Numbered from the stretch's first letter, positions 17,639-26,348 are shown. The stretch: 64,000 bases of DNA from Amycolatopsis sp. NBRC 101858 (GCF_030269325.1 NZ_BSTD01000001.1:186001-250000); one strand, 5' to 3'. The notes: a model not told the origin generated them from the sequence alone. Translations and numbers: made by a program.

Positions 17639-19472
17639 GATCACCGTCGCTCCTCCGAAGACGCGCTCCTGGGCGCTCCCGCTCATCTGCCTCGGCGCCG
17701 CCGTGCTCTACGCCTGGAAGATCGGCGACGGCCAGCTCGGCAACACCTACTACTCCGCCGCCGTCAAGTCGATGACGAGCGGCTTCACGAACTTCCTCTT
17801 CGGCTCCTTCGACCCCTACGGCGTCGTCACCGTCGACAAACCGCCGATGGCCCTGTGGCCGCAAGCCCTCTCCGCCCTGATCTTCGGCTTCCACGGCTGG
17901 GCGCTGCTGCTGCCGCAGGTCCTCGAAGGCGTCGCGGCGGTCTTCCTGCTCCACCGCACCGTCCGGCTCTGGGCCGGCGAGAACGTCGCCCTCCTCGCCG
18001 CGACGATCCTCGCGCTGACGCCCGTCACCGTGATCATCGACCGCGACAACAACCCCGACACGCTGCTCGTCCTCTTCCTGGTCGCCGCCGCGTACGCGCT
18101 CACCCGCGCACTCGAAGACGGCCGGAAATGGCTCTGGTGGTGTGCTTTCTTCGTCGGCTGCGGCTTTCTGACGAAGATGCTGCAAGCTTGGATCATCGTG
18201 CCCGCGCTCGTCCTCGCCTACCTCGCCGGCACGAGCGGGCCGCTCAAACGCCGCCTCCTGGACGTCCTCGGCGCCGGCGCGGTCCTGGTCGTCTCGTCGT
18301 TCTGGTGGATCGCCCTCCACGACTGGTGGCCTGGCGCCAAGCCGTACACGGGCGGCAGCGAAGACGGCTCCGCGTGGGACCTCGTCTTCGGCTACAACGG
18401 CTTCGGCCGCCTCTCCGGCGACGGCGAGGGCGGCGGCATGATGATCATGCGCAACGGGCAGCAGACCATGTCGTCGTTCGGCGGCGACCCCGGGCCGGGC
18501 CGGATGTTCAACGACCTCGTCGGCGGGCAGATCTCGTGGCTGCTGCCCCTCTCCCTGCTCGTCCTGGTCGGCATCGGACGTCGGTGGCGCGACGCCGGCT
18601 GGCTGCTCTGGGGCGGCTGGCTGCTGGTCACGACCGCGGTCTTCAGCTTCGCCGGCGGCATCTGGCACCCGTACTACACGACGGCGATGGCCCCCGCGAT
18701 CGCCGCGGTTGCGGCCGCCGGGCTCGCGCTGCTGTGGCGCCACCACCGGCGGACGCTGCTCCCCCTCGCCGTCGCGGTGAGCGCGGCCTGGGCGTTCGTC
18801 CTGACCTCGCGCGACACGACGTACTACGGCTGGACGCGCTGGGCGGTACTCGGCACGGCACTCCTCGCGATCACCTGGCTGGCGGTGGCGCCGGATCGAC
18901 GCGCGCTCGTCGCCGGTCTCGTGCCGCTGCTGCTCACGCCCGCCGTGTGGTCGTTCGCCGCCGCGCAGAGCACGTCCGCCGGCACGCTGCCCGCCGCCGG
19001 GCCGGCCGTCGGTCCCGGTGCGCCACCCCCGCCGACGTCACCCGGCGGGCCGCAGCCCCGGCTCATGCTCTCCGGCGGGGACGGCGCGGCCACGATGTCG
19101 GACGAGCAACGGCGCATCCTCGACTACGCCCGCCGGAACGGCACCGAGATCACTCTGGCGGTCAACGCCGCCGCGGGTGCGGTCGCGCCGTTCCTCATCG
19201 ACTCCGACGCGACGGTGATCGGCATGGGCGGTTTCGGCGGCCGCGACAACGCGCCGTCGGCCGCGCAGCTCGACCGCTGGCTCGCCGAAGGCAAGCTGCG
19301 GTTCGTGCTGAGCAGCGCGAGTGCCCCGCCCGGACCGCCGCGGAGTCCGGCGCAGAACGACCGCCAGCGCTGGATCGAGCAGCACTGCGCGGTCGTCGAC
19401 CCCGGCGCCTACGGCGGTTCCGGTCCGATGCGCGTCGCCGGCGGCCCGGACACGCTCTACCGGTGCCGCTAA
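17637..19472 (+). CDS. GT39/PMT-type membrane glycosyltransferase (YkcB-like)
   Basis: 611 residues with about ten or more membrane helices over the first 470 and an extracytoplasmic C-terminal domain. GT-C signatures: YYSAAVKSMTSGFTNFLFGSFDP with the following VTVDKPPMALW (DKPP motif) near residue 60-75, and DRDNNPDT near 137, as in the PMT_2/ArnT-like family that transfers sugars from polyprenyl-phosphate. A glycine/methionine-rich loop (GGGMMIMRNGQQTM) lies near 265. The C-terminal part contains RRILDYARRNGTEI and IGMGGFGGRDNAPS, seen in YkcB-like proteins. The ATG chosen is at 17637; the frame is open upstream but overlaps the decayed gene. It is followed by a two-component system which may control it. 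Confidence 0.85.
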   Translation: MITVAPPKTRSWALPLICLGAAVLYAWKIGDGQLGNTYYSAAVKSMTSGFTNFLFGSFDPYGVVTVDKPPMALWPQALSALIFGFHGWALLLPQVLEGVAAVFLLHRTVRLWAGENVALLAATILALTPVTVIIDRDNNPDTLLVLFLVAAAYALTRALEDGRKWLWWCAFFVGCGFLTKMLQAWIIVPALVLAYLAGTSGPLKRRLLDVLGAGAVLVVSSFWWIALHDWWPGAKPYTGGSEDGSAWDLVFGYNGFGRLSGDGEGGGMMIMRNGQQTMSSFGGDPGPGRMFNDLVGGQISWLLPLSLLVLVGIGRRWRDAGWLLWGGWLLVTTAVFSFAGGIWHPYYTTAMAPAIAAVAAAGLALLWRHHRRTLLPLAVAVSAAWAFVLTSRDTTYYGWTRWAVLGTALLAITWLAVAPDRRALVAGLVPLLLTPAVWSFAAAQSTSAGTLPAAGPAVGPGAPPPPTSPGGPQPRLMLSGGDGAATMSDEQRRILDYARRNGTEITLAVNAAAGAVAPFLIDSDATVIGMGGFGGRDNAPSAAQLDRWLAEGKLRFVLSSASAPPGPPRSPAQNDRQRWIEQHCAVVDPGAYGGSGPMRVAGGPDTLYRCR

Positions 19473-19507
19473 CGGCGAGGAAACACCGCCGCGGCGATCA
19501 TGGCGGC

Positions 19508-20164
19508 ATGCGGGTCCTGGTGGTGGAGGACGAGCCGATGCTCGCGGACGCGATCGCGGAGTGGCTGCGCGACGAGTCGCACGCGGTCGACATCGCCCAC
19601 GACGGCGGCGCCGCGCTCGACCGGATCGCCGTGCACGACTACGACGTCGTCGTGCTCGACCGGGACCTGCCGGTCGTGCACGGCGACGACGTCTGCCGTC
19701 AGGTGGTGGCCTCCGAGGCGGCGACGCGGGTGCTGATGCTCACTGCGGCGGTCGAGGTCACCGACCGCGTCACCGGGTTGTCCCTCGGCGCCGACGACTA
19801 CCTGACGAAGCCGTTCGCCTTCCCCGAACTGGCCGCGCGCATCCAGTCGCTCGGGCGGCGCTGCCGGCCGGCCGCCCCGCCGATCCTGCGCCGTTCCGGC
19901 GTCACGCTCGATCCGGCACGCCACGAGGTGTTCCGCGACGGGCGCTACCTGCCACTGTCCAAAAAGGAGTTCGCCGTGCTGGCCGAGCTGCTGCGCGCGG
20001 ACGGCGCCGCCGTGTCCGCGGAACACCTGCTGGAGAAGGCGTGGGACGAGCACGCGGACCCGTTCACCGGCGCGGTCCGGCTCACGATCCTCAAGCTGCG
20101 CCGCAAGCTCGGTGACCCCCCGCTGGTGGAGACGGTCACCGGGGTCGGCTACCGGCTCCGATGA
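19508..20164 (+). CDS. OmpR-family response regulator
   Basis: 218 residues. The receiver domain (1-115) has the acidic pair in VVEDEPM, the phosphoacceptor Asp in VVVLDRDLP near residue 51, the conserved Thr in LMLTAA and the Lys in YLTKPFAFPEL. The C-terminal winged helix (about 125-218) ends with the typical VRLTILKLRRKLGDPPLVETVTGVGYRL. The ATG is 35 bases after the glycosyltransferase gene, and the stop overlaps the kinase ATG, so regulator and kinase form a pair. Targets unknown; the adjoining glycosyltransferase is the nearest candidate. Confidence 0.95.
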   Translation: MRVLVVEDEPMLADAIAEWLRDESHAVDIAHDGGAALDRIAVHDYDVVVLDRDLPVVHGDDVCRQVVASEAATRVLMLTAAVEVTDRVTGLSLGADDYLTKPFAFPELAARIQSLGRRCRPAAPPILRRSGVTLDPARHEVFRDGRYLPLSKKEFAVLAELLRADGAAVSAEHLLEKAWDEHADPFTGAVRLTILKLRRKLGDPPLVETVTGVGYRLR

Positions 20165-21243
20165 GCCTCCGGCTGCGGCTGACCGTGCTCTATGGCGGCC
20201 TGTTCCTGCTGGCGGGCGGGGCGTTGCTGGGCGTCACGTACCTGTTGTTCACACAGCAGGTCGGGCGGCGGGTGACGTTCATCGCGGGCACGGCGCCGAT
20301 CGGACTGCCTGCGCTGCCTTCACCGGAGTCCCTCGACGAGCAGGCACGTCAGGTCCGCGAAGCGGCGGCGACGTCGCTGCTGGCGCAGGGGGCGATCGCG
20401 CTCGGCGGGGTGGCGGTGCTGGCAGCCGGGCTGGGCTGGTTGGTGGCGGGCCGCGCGCTGGCGCCGTTGCGGCAGGTCACGGACACGGCGCGCCGCATCG
20501 CGGCGGCGGCCGACCCGGGCGTGCACTCGCGGATCGCGTTGCGCGGCCCGGACGACGAGGTGAAGGACCTCGCCGACGCGTTCGACGTGATGGTCGAGCG
20601 GCTCGACCGGTCGTTCGACGCGCAACGCCGCTTCGTCGCGAACGCGTCGCACGAGCTGCGCACGCCGTTGACGTTGAACCGGTCCCTGGTCGAGGTGGCC
20701 ATGCACCGCCGCACGGCGTCCGACGACGTCCGCCAGCTCGGCGGCAAGCTGCTGCAGATCAACGCGAGGCACGAGAAGCTGATCAGCGGGTTGCTGCTGC
20801 TCGCCAAGTCGGAGAGCGCGCTGACCGAGCGCTGCCCGGTGGACCTGGCGGCGGTGGTCGCGCATGTGGTCCCGCCGGAAGTCACGCAGGACCTGGGCGA
20901 GGCGACGGCACTGGGCGATGCGCTGATGCTGGAGCGCCTGGCGCACAACCTGGTGGAGAACGCCCTCCGCCACAACGTGGAGGGTGGCTGGGTGCGGGTG
21001 ACGACCCGGTCGTCGCCGGGCCGGGTGGAGCTGGAGGTGGCCAACAGCGGGCCGGTGATCCCACCGGCGGAGGTACCGGCCTTGTTCGACCCGTTCCACC
21101 GGCGCGCCCGCGTGGCGGCGGAGGGAGCAGGTCTGGGGTTGTCGATAGTCCGCTCGGTAGCGCACGCCCACGGCGGCGAGGTGACGGCGACGGCGAGGCC
21201 GGAGGGCGGTCTGGTCGTGGTCGCGACGCTACCGGCGGCTTGA
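20161..21243 (+). CDS. Sensor histidine kinase
   Basis: 360 residues: membrane helix at about 8-30, short outside loop, second helix at about 78-100, HAMP linker, then the phosphoacceptor His in NASHELRTPLTLNRS near residue 162. The ATPase part has the N-box NLVENALRHN and the GAGLGLSIVRSVAHAHGGEV lid motif. The G1 box is altered: ANSGPVIPPAE stands where DxGxG is usual, an arrangement common in this actinobacterial subgroup. The sensing loop is only about 45 residues. Translationally coupled to the response regulator (ATGA). Confidence 0.95.
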   Translation: MSLRLRLTVLYGGLFLLAGGALLGVTYLLFTQQVGRRVTFIAGTAPIGLPALPSPESLDEQARQVREAAATSLLAQGAIALGGVAVLAAGLGWLVAGRALAPLRQVTDTARRIAAAADPGVHSRIALRGPDDEVKDLADAFDVMVERLDRSFDAQRRFVANASHELRTPLTLNRSLVEVAMHRRTASDDVRQLGGKLLQINARHEKLISGLLLLAKSESALTERCPVDLAAVVAHVVPPEVTQDLGEATALGDALMLERLAHNLVENALRHNVEGGWVRVTTRSSPGRVELEVANSGPVIPPAEVPALFDPFHRRARVAAEGAGLGLSIVRSVAHAHGGEVTATARPEGGLVVVATLPAA

Positions 21244-21470
21244 GGCCCGGCCGGCTCGCCGCGGCGCTTGCCCGTTTCTCCGCCGCCGCTTGCCCGTCCG
21301 AGCCACTGCACCTCGCTTCGGCGCGCGGGAATCCGTTCACCGTCTTACTCTCCTGCTCGCGCCGCCGTTTCGGTGCGGCCCGTCCTCACCCGGGCAGCGC
21401 CATTGCCGGACAAATATCGGACACTGCGGCGCTTTTCGCCCGCCGATCCCCGCTGTCCGACCTTCGCGTC

Positions 21471-21500
21471 TTGACTTCATCAATGGTCTAGTCCAATAGT
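21471..21500 (+). promoter_or_regulatory. Chitinase promoter with DasR-type operator (dre)
   Basis: A TTGACT -35 box at 21471-21476 is followed by AATGGTCTAGTCCAAT at 21482-21497. The latter matches the DasR-responsive element consensus A(C/G)TGGTCTAGACCA(C/G)T at 13 of 16 positions, with an imperfect palindrome around CTAG. In Streptomyces, DasR represses chitinase genes and is released by glucosamine-6-phosphate. The element lies where the -10 region should be, so occupancy would block the promoter. A good -10 box was not found, so the exact start is unsettled. Confidence 0.72.
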
Positions 21501-21535
21501 TTGTCCACCCTCGAACCCCACCGGGAGGACAGATC

Positions 21536-22741
21536 ATGCGCAGAAGCAGACTGGCCGCCATCGGGCTCGCCGCCGCCACCTTCATCGGTACAGCTGTGAG
21601 CCTCGTGATCGGCGCGCCCTCCGCGACAGCGGCCCTGAGCAACAACTGGTACGCCGCCGCGCCGTATCTGATGCCCGTGAGCAACAATCCGCCCGATCCG
21701 ATCACCGTGATGAACGCGACCGGGCTCAAGGCGTTCCAGCTCGCCTTCATCCTCGCGCCCAACGGCGGCGGCTGCAGCCCGACCTGGGACGGCACCAACG
21801 CGGTCTCCTCCGACACCACCGTCGCGAACGTGATCTCGCGCATCCGCGCCAACGGCGGCGACGTCTCGGTGTCCGTCGGCGGCTACGGCGGCACGAAGCT
21901 CGGCCAGACCTGCGGGAACGTGGCCGCCACCGCCGCCGCGTACCAGCAGGTCATCAGCAAGTACTCGCTCAAGGCCATCGACTTCGACCTCGAAGAGCCC
22001 GAGTACGAAAACACCGCGGCCATCGCGAACGAGCTCGGCGCGGCGAAGACGTTGCAGGCCAACAACCCCGGCCTGTTCGTGTCGGTGACCATGCCGGGCA
22101 CCGCGGCCGGCACCGGCTGGTTCGGCACGCAGCTGCTCGACCAGGCGAAGTCGATCGGCTTCTCGCCCAACAACTTCTCGATCATGCCCTTCGACGGCGG
22201 CTTCAACGGCGGCTCGTCGCAGGTGTCCGCGCTGGAAGCCCTGCACGGCCTGCTCATGTCGCACATGGGCTGGGACAGCGCGACCGCCTACTCGCACGAA
22301 GGCTTCTCCGGCATGAACGGCAAGTCGGACGCCTCCGAGATGTTCTACACGGCCGACTTCCAGACGGTCTACGACTACGCGACCAGCCACGGCCTCGGCC
22401 GCTTCACGTTCTGGTCGGTCAACCGCGACCGCGCGTGCGTCGGGACCACCGACAACGGCGTCTGCAGCAACGTCCCGCAGAACGACTGGGACTTCACGAA
22501 GTTCAGCGTCCGGTTCGCCGGCGCGACCCCGCCGCAGACGACGCCGACCGTGACCACGACCCCGACCACCCCGGGCGGCGGCTCCTGCACTGCGGCGGAG
22601 TGGGACCGCACCAAGGTCTACGTGAAGGACGACGTGGTCAAGCACAACAGCCACAAGTTCACCGCGAAGTGGTGGACCCAGGGCGAAGAGCCGGGCACGA
22701 CCGGCGAATGGGGCGTCTGGGTCGACAACGGCGCCTGCTGA
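21536..22741 (+). CDS. Secreted GH18 chitinase with C-terminal chitin-binding domain
   Basis: 401 residues behind a GGGAGGAC ribosome site. Signal peptide with twin-arginine-like RRSRLAAIG start and a cleavage site near ATA-A (about 32-33). Catalytic GH18 domain at about 35-325: GGDVSVSVGGYGG (substrate-binding strand) and the active-site strand KAIDFDLEEPEY, in which the last Glu of D-x-D-x-E is the proton donor. The first Asp of the usual DxxDxDxE is a Lys here. A threonine/proline linker (TTPTVTTTPTTPGGG) leads to a CBM5/12 domain with AEWDRTKVYVKDDVVKHN and AKWWTQGEEPG. It degrades chitin outside the cell and is probably controlled by DasR. Confidence 0.92.
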   Translation: MRRSRLAAIGLAAATFIGTAVSLVIGAPSATAALSNNWYAAAPYLMPVSNNPPDPITVMNATGLKAFQLAFILAPNGGGCSPTWDGTNAVSSDTTVANVISRIRANGGDVSVSVGGYGGTKLGQTCGNVAATAAAYQQVISKYSLKAIDFDLEEPEYENTAAIANELGAAKTLQANNPGLFVSVTMPGTAAGTGWFGTQLLDQAKSIGFSPNNFSIMPFDGGFNGGSSQVSALEALHGLLMSHMGWDSATAYSHEGFSGMNGKSDASEMFYTADFQTVYDYATSHGLGRFTFWSVNRDRACVGTTDNGVCSNVPQNDWDFTKFSVRFAGATPPQTTPTVTTTPTTPGGGSCTAAEWDRTKVYVKDDVVKHNSHKFTAKWWTQGEEPGTTGEWGVWVDNGAC

Positions 22742-22749
22742 GCCACCCG

Positions 22750-22777
22750 GCCCGCGCGAGCTCCGGCTCGCGCGGGC
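22750..22777. terminator. Bidirectional hairpin between chitinase and RibD-like gene
   Basis: A perfect 12-base stem, GCCCGCGCGAGC with GCTCGCGCGGGC, and a four-base loop TCCG. It begins nine bases after the chitinase stop and its right arm touches the stop of the convergent gene. No T-run follows on either side, as usual for high-GC actinobacteria. Confidence 0.7.
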
Positions 22778-23871
22778 TACGCCCAGTCGAGGTGGGTGTT
22801 CTCGCGCTGGACCTCCGGGGTCAGCGCGGGCACCTCGACGACGTGCCGTCCGGCGTCCCGCAGCAGCTCGGTGCCCCGGGCGTCGACGAAGACGGGTGGC
22901 TCGCGCCACGCGAAGACGACCCGCGGGATCCCGGCGTCGAGCATCAGCTCGGTGCAGCTGCGCGGGTGAGAGCTGCGGTTGCTGCACGGCTCCAGCGAGC
23001 TGTACATCGTCGCCCCGGCCAGGCGCGGGTCGCCGGCGCACTTGGCGAGCGCGGCCTCCTCGGCGTGGTTCAGCGGGTCGCCCTCCCCGGAATGCCCGGT
23101 CGCGACGACCTCGCCGTCGGCATCGGTGATGACGGCCCCGACCCGGAAGGTGTGGCTCGGCGGGCACTCGGCGGCGAGCGCGATGGCTTCCCGCAGGCGC
23201 CGGACGTCCCGGCCGGTCGGCTCGCCCGCGGCCCGGTACCGGAGGATCGCCATCCCCTGGAGCTCTTCGACGCCGGCCAGGGTCAGCGGACGCGGGTAGA
23301 GCCCGGGCCCGACGAACCGCGGCGCGGCCGGCTGCCCGACGAAGAACGGCGCGATCGCGAGCCGCAGCTCGTCGGCGAGGCCTTCGGCGAGGAACCGGGT
23401 GTGGATCCCGCCACCGCCTTCGACCAGCAGGTTCTTGATACCGCGCGCGCCGAGGTCGTCGAGGACGTGCGCGAAGTCGGGCGGATTCCCGGCGTCGACG
23501 ACGGTCGCGACGTGCTTCAGGGCATCGGCGGCCCCGGGCGGCGCGTAGACGATCTTTTCGGTGTCCCCGACGGTGAAGAACTGCGCGTCCGGGTCGAGGC
23601 CGCGCGTGGTCACGGTGACCTTGACGGGTTGCTCGGGCTTCCCCTGCTCCAGCCGGCTGCGCCGCAGCTCGGGAGAGCGCACGAGCAGCCGCGGGTTGTC
23701 GGCCCGGACGGTCCCGGCCCCGACGAGGATCGCATCGGCCTCGGCCCGCAACCGGTCCACCACGGCGAAATCGTCCTCTGTGGACAGTACGAGCCGCTCG
23801 GGCGAGGTGTCGTCGAGAAAGCCGTCCAGCGACTGCGCGGCGGACAGCAGGACGTGCGGCCGGGTGATCAC
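22777..23871 (-). CDS. RibD-like bifunctional protein with reversed domain order (reductase then deaminase)
   Basis: 364 residues from a GTG start. Residues about 1-225 are a RibD C-terminal (dihydrofolate-reductase-like) domain: LLSAAQSLDGFL, DAILVGAGTVRADNPRLLVR, LLVEGGGGIHTRFLAEGL. Residues about 230-345 are a zinc deaminase domain: FRVGAVITDADGEVVATGHSG, then HAEEAAL and SLEPCSNRSSHPRSC, which supply the zinc His, catalytic Glu and two Cys. Standard RibD has the deaminase first, so the order is swapped. It may act on the riboflavin precursor or on a related diaminopyrimidine in a secondary pathway. No other rib gene is adjacent. Short neighbours give no clue to the substrate. Confidence 0.85.
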   Translation of the reverse strand: MITRPHVLLSAAQSLDGFLDDTSPERLVLSTEDDFAVVDRLRAEADAILVGAGTVRADNPRLLVRSPELRRSRLEQGKPEQPVKVTVTTRGLDPDAQFFTVGDTEKIVYAPPGAADALKHVATVVDAGNPPDFAHVLDDLGARGIKNLLVEGGGGIHTRFLAEGLADELRLAIAPFFVGQPAAPRFVGPGLYPRPLTLAGVEELQGMAILRYRAAGEPTGRDVRRLREAIALAAECPPSHTFRVGAVITDADGEVVATGHSGEGDPLNHAEEAALAKCAGDPRLAGATMYSSLEPCSNRSSHPRSCTELMLDAGIPRVVFAWREPPVFVDARGTELLRDAGRHVVEVPALTPEVQRENTHLDWA

Positions 23872-23924
23872 CCGGCCAGTATGCCGCGCCGTAACAACCC
23901 CGGCGATCGCGGCGTCTATCCGGC

Positions 23925-24176
23925 ATGGGCACGCGCGGCTGGTACCACGAACGGACCCTCACCACGGTCGACACGGTCGGCCGGGAGGTACAGGTGTCGA
24001 CCGGTCTCACCCGCGACCCGGAAGGCCGGCTGGTGGCGGCGATCGCGATCAGCGACGGCCCGACCGCGATCTTCCGCTACGCCGGCGAAACCGCGGACCG
24101 GACCGAACTGCTGGACAACACGGAGCAGACCGTGAAGGAACTGCGACGGCTCGCGAGCGTGCCACCGCGGGTCTGA
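23925..24176 (+). CDS. Hypothetical protein, 83 residues
   Basis: A short frame with normal codon usage and coherent composition: strands at the start (YHERTLTTVDTVGREVQVST), a mid part AIAISDGPTAIFRYAG, and a charged helix NTEQTVKELRRLA at the end. It looks like a small beta-rich single domain. It is divergent from the RibD-like gene, 53 bases away. No family is recognised and no ribosome site is strong, so it is a moderate-confidence gene. Confidence 0.5.
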   Translation: MGTRGWYHERTLTTVDTVGREVQVSTGLTRDPEGRLVAAIAISDGPTAIFRYAGETADRTELLDNTEQTVKELRRLASVPPRV

Positions 24177-24181
24177 CCGGC

Positions 24182-24321
24182 CTCAGGCGGGCAGGACGGC
24201 GTGGCCGCTCGCCCGCCCCTGCCCGCTCGGCACGGCCCTCGACGTCGGCAACACCGAGGCCGCGCGGACCGTCGCGTCGTACCGCGACTTGCTCGTCGAC
24301 CTCAGGCGGGCAAGACGGCGT
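24182..24321. repeat. Direct repeat copying the 3' end of proA
   Basis: Two 21-base copies, 24182-24202 and 24301-24321, differing at one base, are 119 bases apart. The right copy is the real proA end (coding for AVLPA and stop on the minus strand). The left copy encodes the same AVLPA-stop in its own frame. The sequence between them is not recognisable. It looks like the scar of a local duplication or of replaced sequence. Confidence 0.6.
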
Positions 24322-25534
24322 ACTGGCGGACGTAGAGGTCCGTGTACGTCACCGGGCCGCGGGGGCCGGGGACCTTGTCCAGGTTGATGCCGGTCTCCGG
24401 GACCGCGAGCAGCTTGAAGCCGTCGAGGAGGCGGGTCGGGGCGTTCCAGAAGACGCCCGTGCCGGTGTAGCCGTCGAAGAAGGCGTCCGCGGCCGATGCG
24501 TCCTCGGTGGCGATGCCCGCCGCCAGGCCCGACGTGCGCTCGTTGGCGATCTCGACGGCGTCGGCGAGCGCGCCGACCTTGGCCACCGTGACGGTCGCCT
24601 CGCGGTCGGAGTCCAGCGCCCACTCGTAGCCGATCGCGTGCTCGTGCGGCGCCAGCGAAGGCGTGACGCCCCGCTCGGCCAGCGCCTCGGCGATGCCCGG
24701 CCAGACGTCGTCGTGGATGCCCTCGTGGATCAGCAGCAGGTTCAGCCGGTTGCAGACGCCCAGCCGGTCGAGACTCGCGTAGACGAGGTCGCGCGCCTTC
24801 GTGACGTCCGCCCCGCGGTCGACGTACAGGACGCCGCCGCCGTCGGCGTGGGCCAGCGTGCGCACACCGTGGACGGCCGCCTCAGTGGCCAGCGCCCGGG
24901 TGCTGTCGCCGCTGCCGCGCAGGATCACGAGCGGCACCAGGTCCGGCAGCCGCACCAGCGCGGACGCCGCCTCCCGCTCCACCCGCGGCACCAGCTGGAC
25001 GCAGTCGGCGTCGATACCGGCCTCGGTCAGCGCCGGGGCGATGACGACCTCGCGCAGCCGCTGGGCCGAGCCGAGCGCGGCCGAGCCGGTGCGCAGCACG
25101 CCGCCGTTGCGCGACTTGACCAGCTGCGACGCCACGTCGACGGTCACGTTCGGCCGCGCCTCGTAGTTCGCGCCGATGACGCCGACCGGACGTCGCCGCT
25201 CGACCAGCTTCAGCCCGCCGTCCAGCGTGGACACGTCGACCGAGCGCTCCTGGTGCGGGGCGCCGGCGAGCAGCCGCAGCTGCTCGGCCATGCCGGTCAG
25301 CCGCTCCGGGGTGATGGTGAGCCGGTCGAGCAGACCGGCGCTCATCCCCTCGGCCTTGGCGCGTTCGACGTCGGCCTGGTTCGCTTCCAGGATCTCGTCG
25401 CGGTGCGCGAGCAGCCGTTCGGCCATCCCGGTCAGCGCGGCGTCGACGGCCTCGGCGGAAGCGGCGGCGAGCGACGGCGCGGCCAGCTTCGCCGCCCGTG
25501 CGCACTCCTCCACGGCCTTGGCGACCTCGTCCAT
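24302..25534 (-). CDS. proA: Gamma-glutamyl phosphate reductase
   Basis: 410 residues, normal for ProA. It reduces gamma-glutamyl phosphate to glutamate-5-semialdehyde with NADPH in proline synthesis. Aldehyde-dehydrogenase-like signatures seen: PVGVIGANYEARPNVTVDVA near 115, an LRTGSAALGSAQRL stretch, the catalytic cysteine in RLGVCNRLNLLLI near 275, HAIGYEWALDSD near 305, and the conserved TGINLDKVPGPRGPVTYTDLYV end. The ATG follows a GGAGGGAG site. No proB is adjacent, and the M50 gene upstream on the same strand starts 55 bases away. Confidence 0.96.
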   Translation of the reverse strand: MDEVAKAVEECARAAKLAAPSLAAASAEAVDAALTGMAERLLAHRDEILEANQADVERAKAEGMSAGLLDRLTITPERLTGMAEQLRLLAGAPHQERSVDVSTLDGGLKLVERRRPVGVIGANYEARPNVTVDVASQLVKSRNGGVLRTGSAALGSAQRLREVVIAPALTEAGIDADCVQLVPRVEREAASALVRLPDLVPLVILRGSGDSTRALATEAAVHGVRTLAHADGGGVLYVDRGADVTKARDLVYASLDRLGVCNRLNLLLIHEGIHDDVWPGIAEALAERGVTPSLAPHEHAIGYEWALDSDREATVTVAKVGALADAVEIANERTSGLAAGIATEDASAADAFFDGYTGTGVFWNAPTRLLDGFKLLAVPETGINLDKVPGPRGPVTYTDLYVRQYAVLPA

Positions 25535-25589
25535 CGTTCGTCTCCCTCCGCGCGGACCAGCGAGAGACCAGTTTGCCGCATGGGCGTGG

Positions 25590-26348
25590 CTAGGCGGCCA
25601 CGGGCTCCAGCAGCCACAGCCCGCCGGCGATGAGGCAGCTGACCGTCGCCACGGCGAAGACCAGCACCCACAGCACCGGCGGCACCGCGGTGAGCCGGCC
25701 CAGCTGGTCGGCGTCGGAGTCGCGGGCGCGGCCCCGCCGCCGCTTGACCTGCAGCTCGACCACCGGCCGCACGCCCCCGAACAGCAGGAACCACGTCACG
25801 AGGTAGCTGAACGGAGCCTGCACCTCGACCGGCGCGACGAACGCGACCAGCGCGAGCACGACGGCCCCGGCGACGACGGTGAACACCCCATAAGCGTTGC
25901 GCACCATCACCAGCACGCCGAGCAGCAGCAGCGCGATCAGGACGAGGACCGTGCCGACCAGGTCGGCGCCCAGCAGGGCGGCGAACAGCAGTCCGAGCAC
26001 CGACGGCGCCAGATAGCCGGCCATCGCGGTGAAGGCCATGCCCGGCCCCTCGGGCTTGCCGCGCGAGACGGTGACGCCCGAGGTGTCCGAGTGCAGCTTG
26101 ATGCCCTGCAGCCGCCGCCCGACCAGCACGGCGGCCAGGGCGTGCCCGGCCTCGTGCACGATCGTGACGCCGTTGCGCGCCAGGCGCCACGGGCTGCCGC
26201 CGACGAGCACGACCAGCAGCGCCACCCCACCGGCGACCAGCGTGATCACAGCCGGGGTCTGGGCCTGCTCGAGCAGCGACGGAGTGGTGGCGGCCGCACG
26301 GAGGACACCATCGGCCGGGCCGGACGCGAGTTGAACGGGCGAGCTCAC
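25590..26348 (-). CDS. M50-family membrane metallopeptidase
   Basis: 252 residues from a GTG start, with about six hydrophobic helices. The zinc motif HEAGH (HExxH) lies near residue 66 at the end of a helix (GVTIVHEAGHALAAVLVG). It is followed by a basic loop SDTSGVTVSRGKP and a second helix with AMAGYLAPSVLG, which would place the third zinc ligand region. The arrangement fits the compact M50B-like proteins of actinobacteria rather than RseP, as there is no PDZ domain. The substrate is unknown. The C-terminal part has a basic stretch QVKRRRGRARDSDADQ between two helices. Confidence 0.8.
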   Translation of the reverse strand: MSSPVQLASGPADGVLRAAATTPSLLEQAQTPAVITLVAGGVALLVVLVGGSPWRLARNGVTIVHEAGHALAAVLVGRRLQGIKLHSDTSGVTVSRGKPEGPGMAFTAMAGYLAPSVLGLLFAALLGADLVGTVLVLIALLLLGVLVMVRNAYGVFTVVAGAVVLALVAFVAPVEVQAPFSYLVTWFLLFGGVRPVVELQVKRRRGRARDSDADQLGRLTAVPPVLWVLVFAVATVSCLIAGGLWLLEPVAA

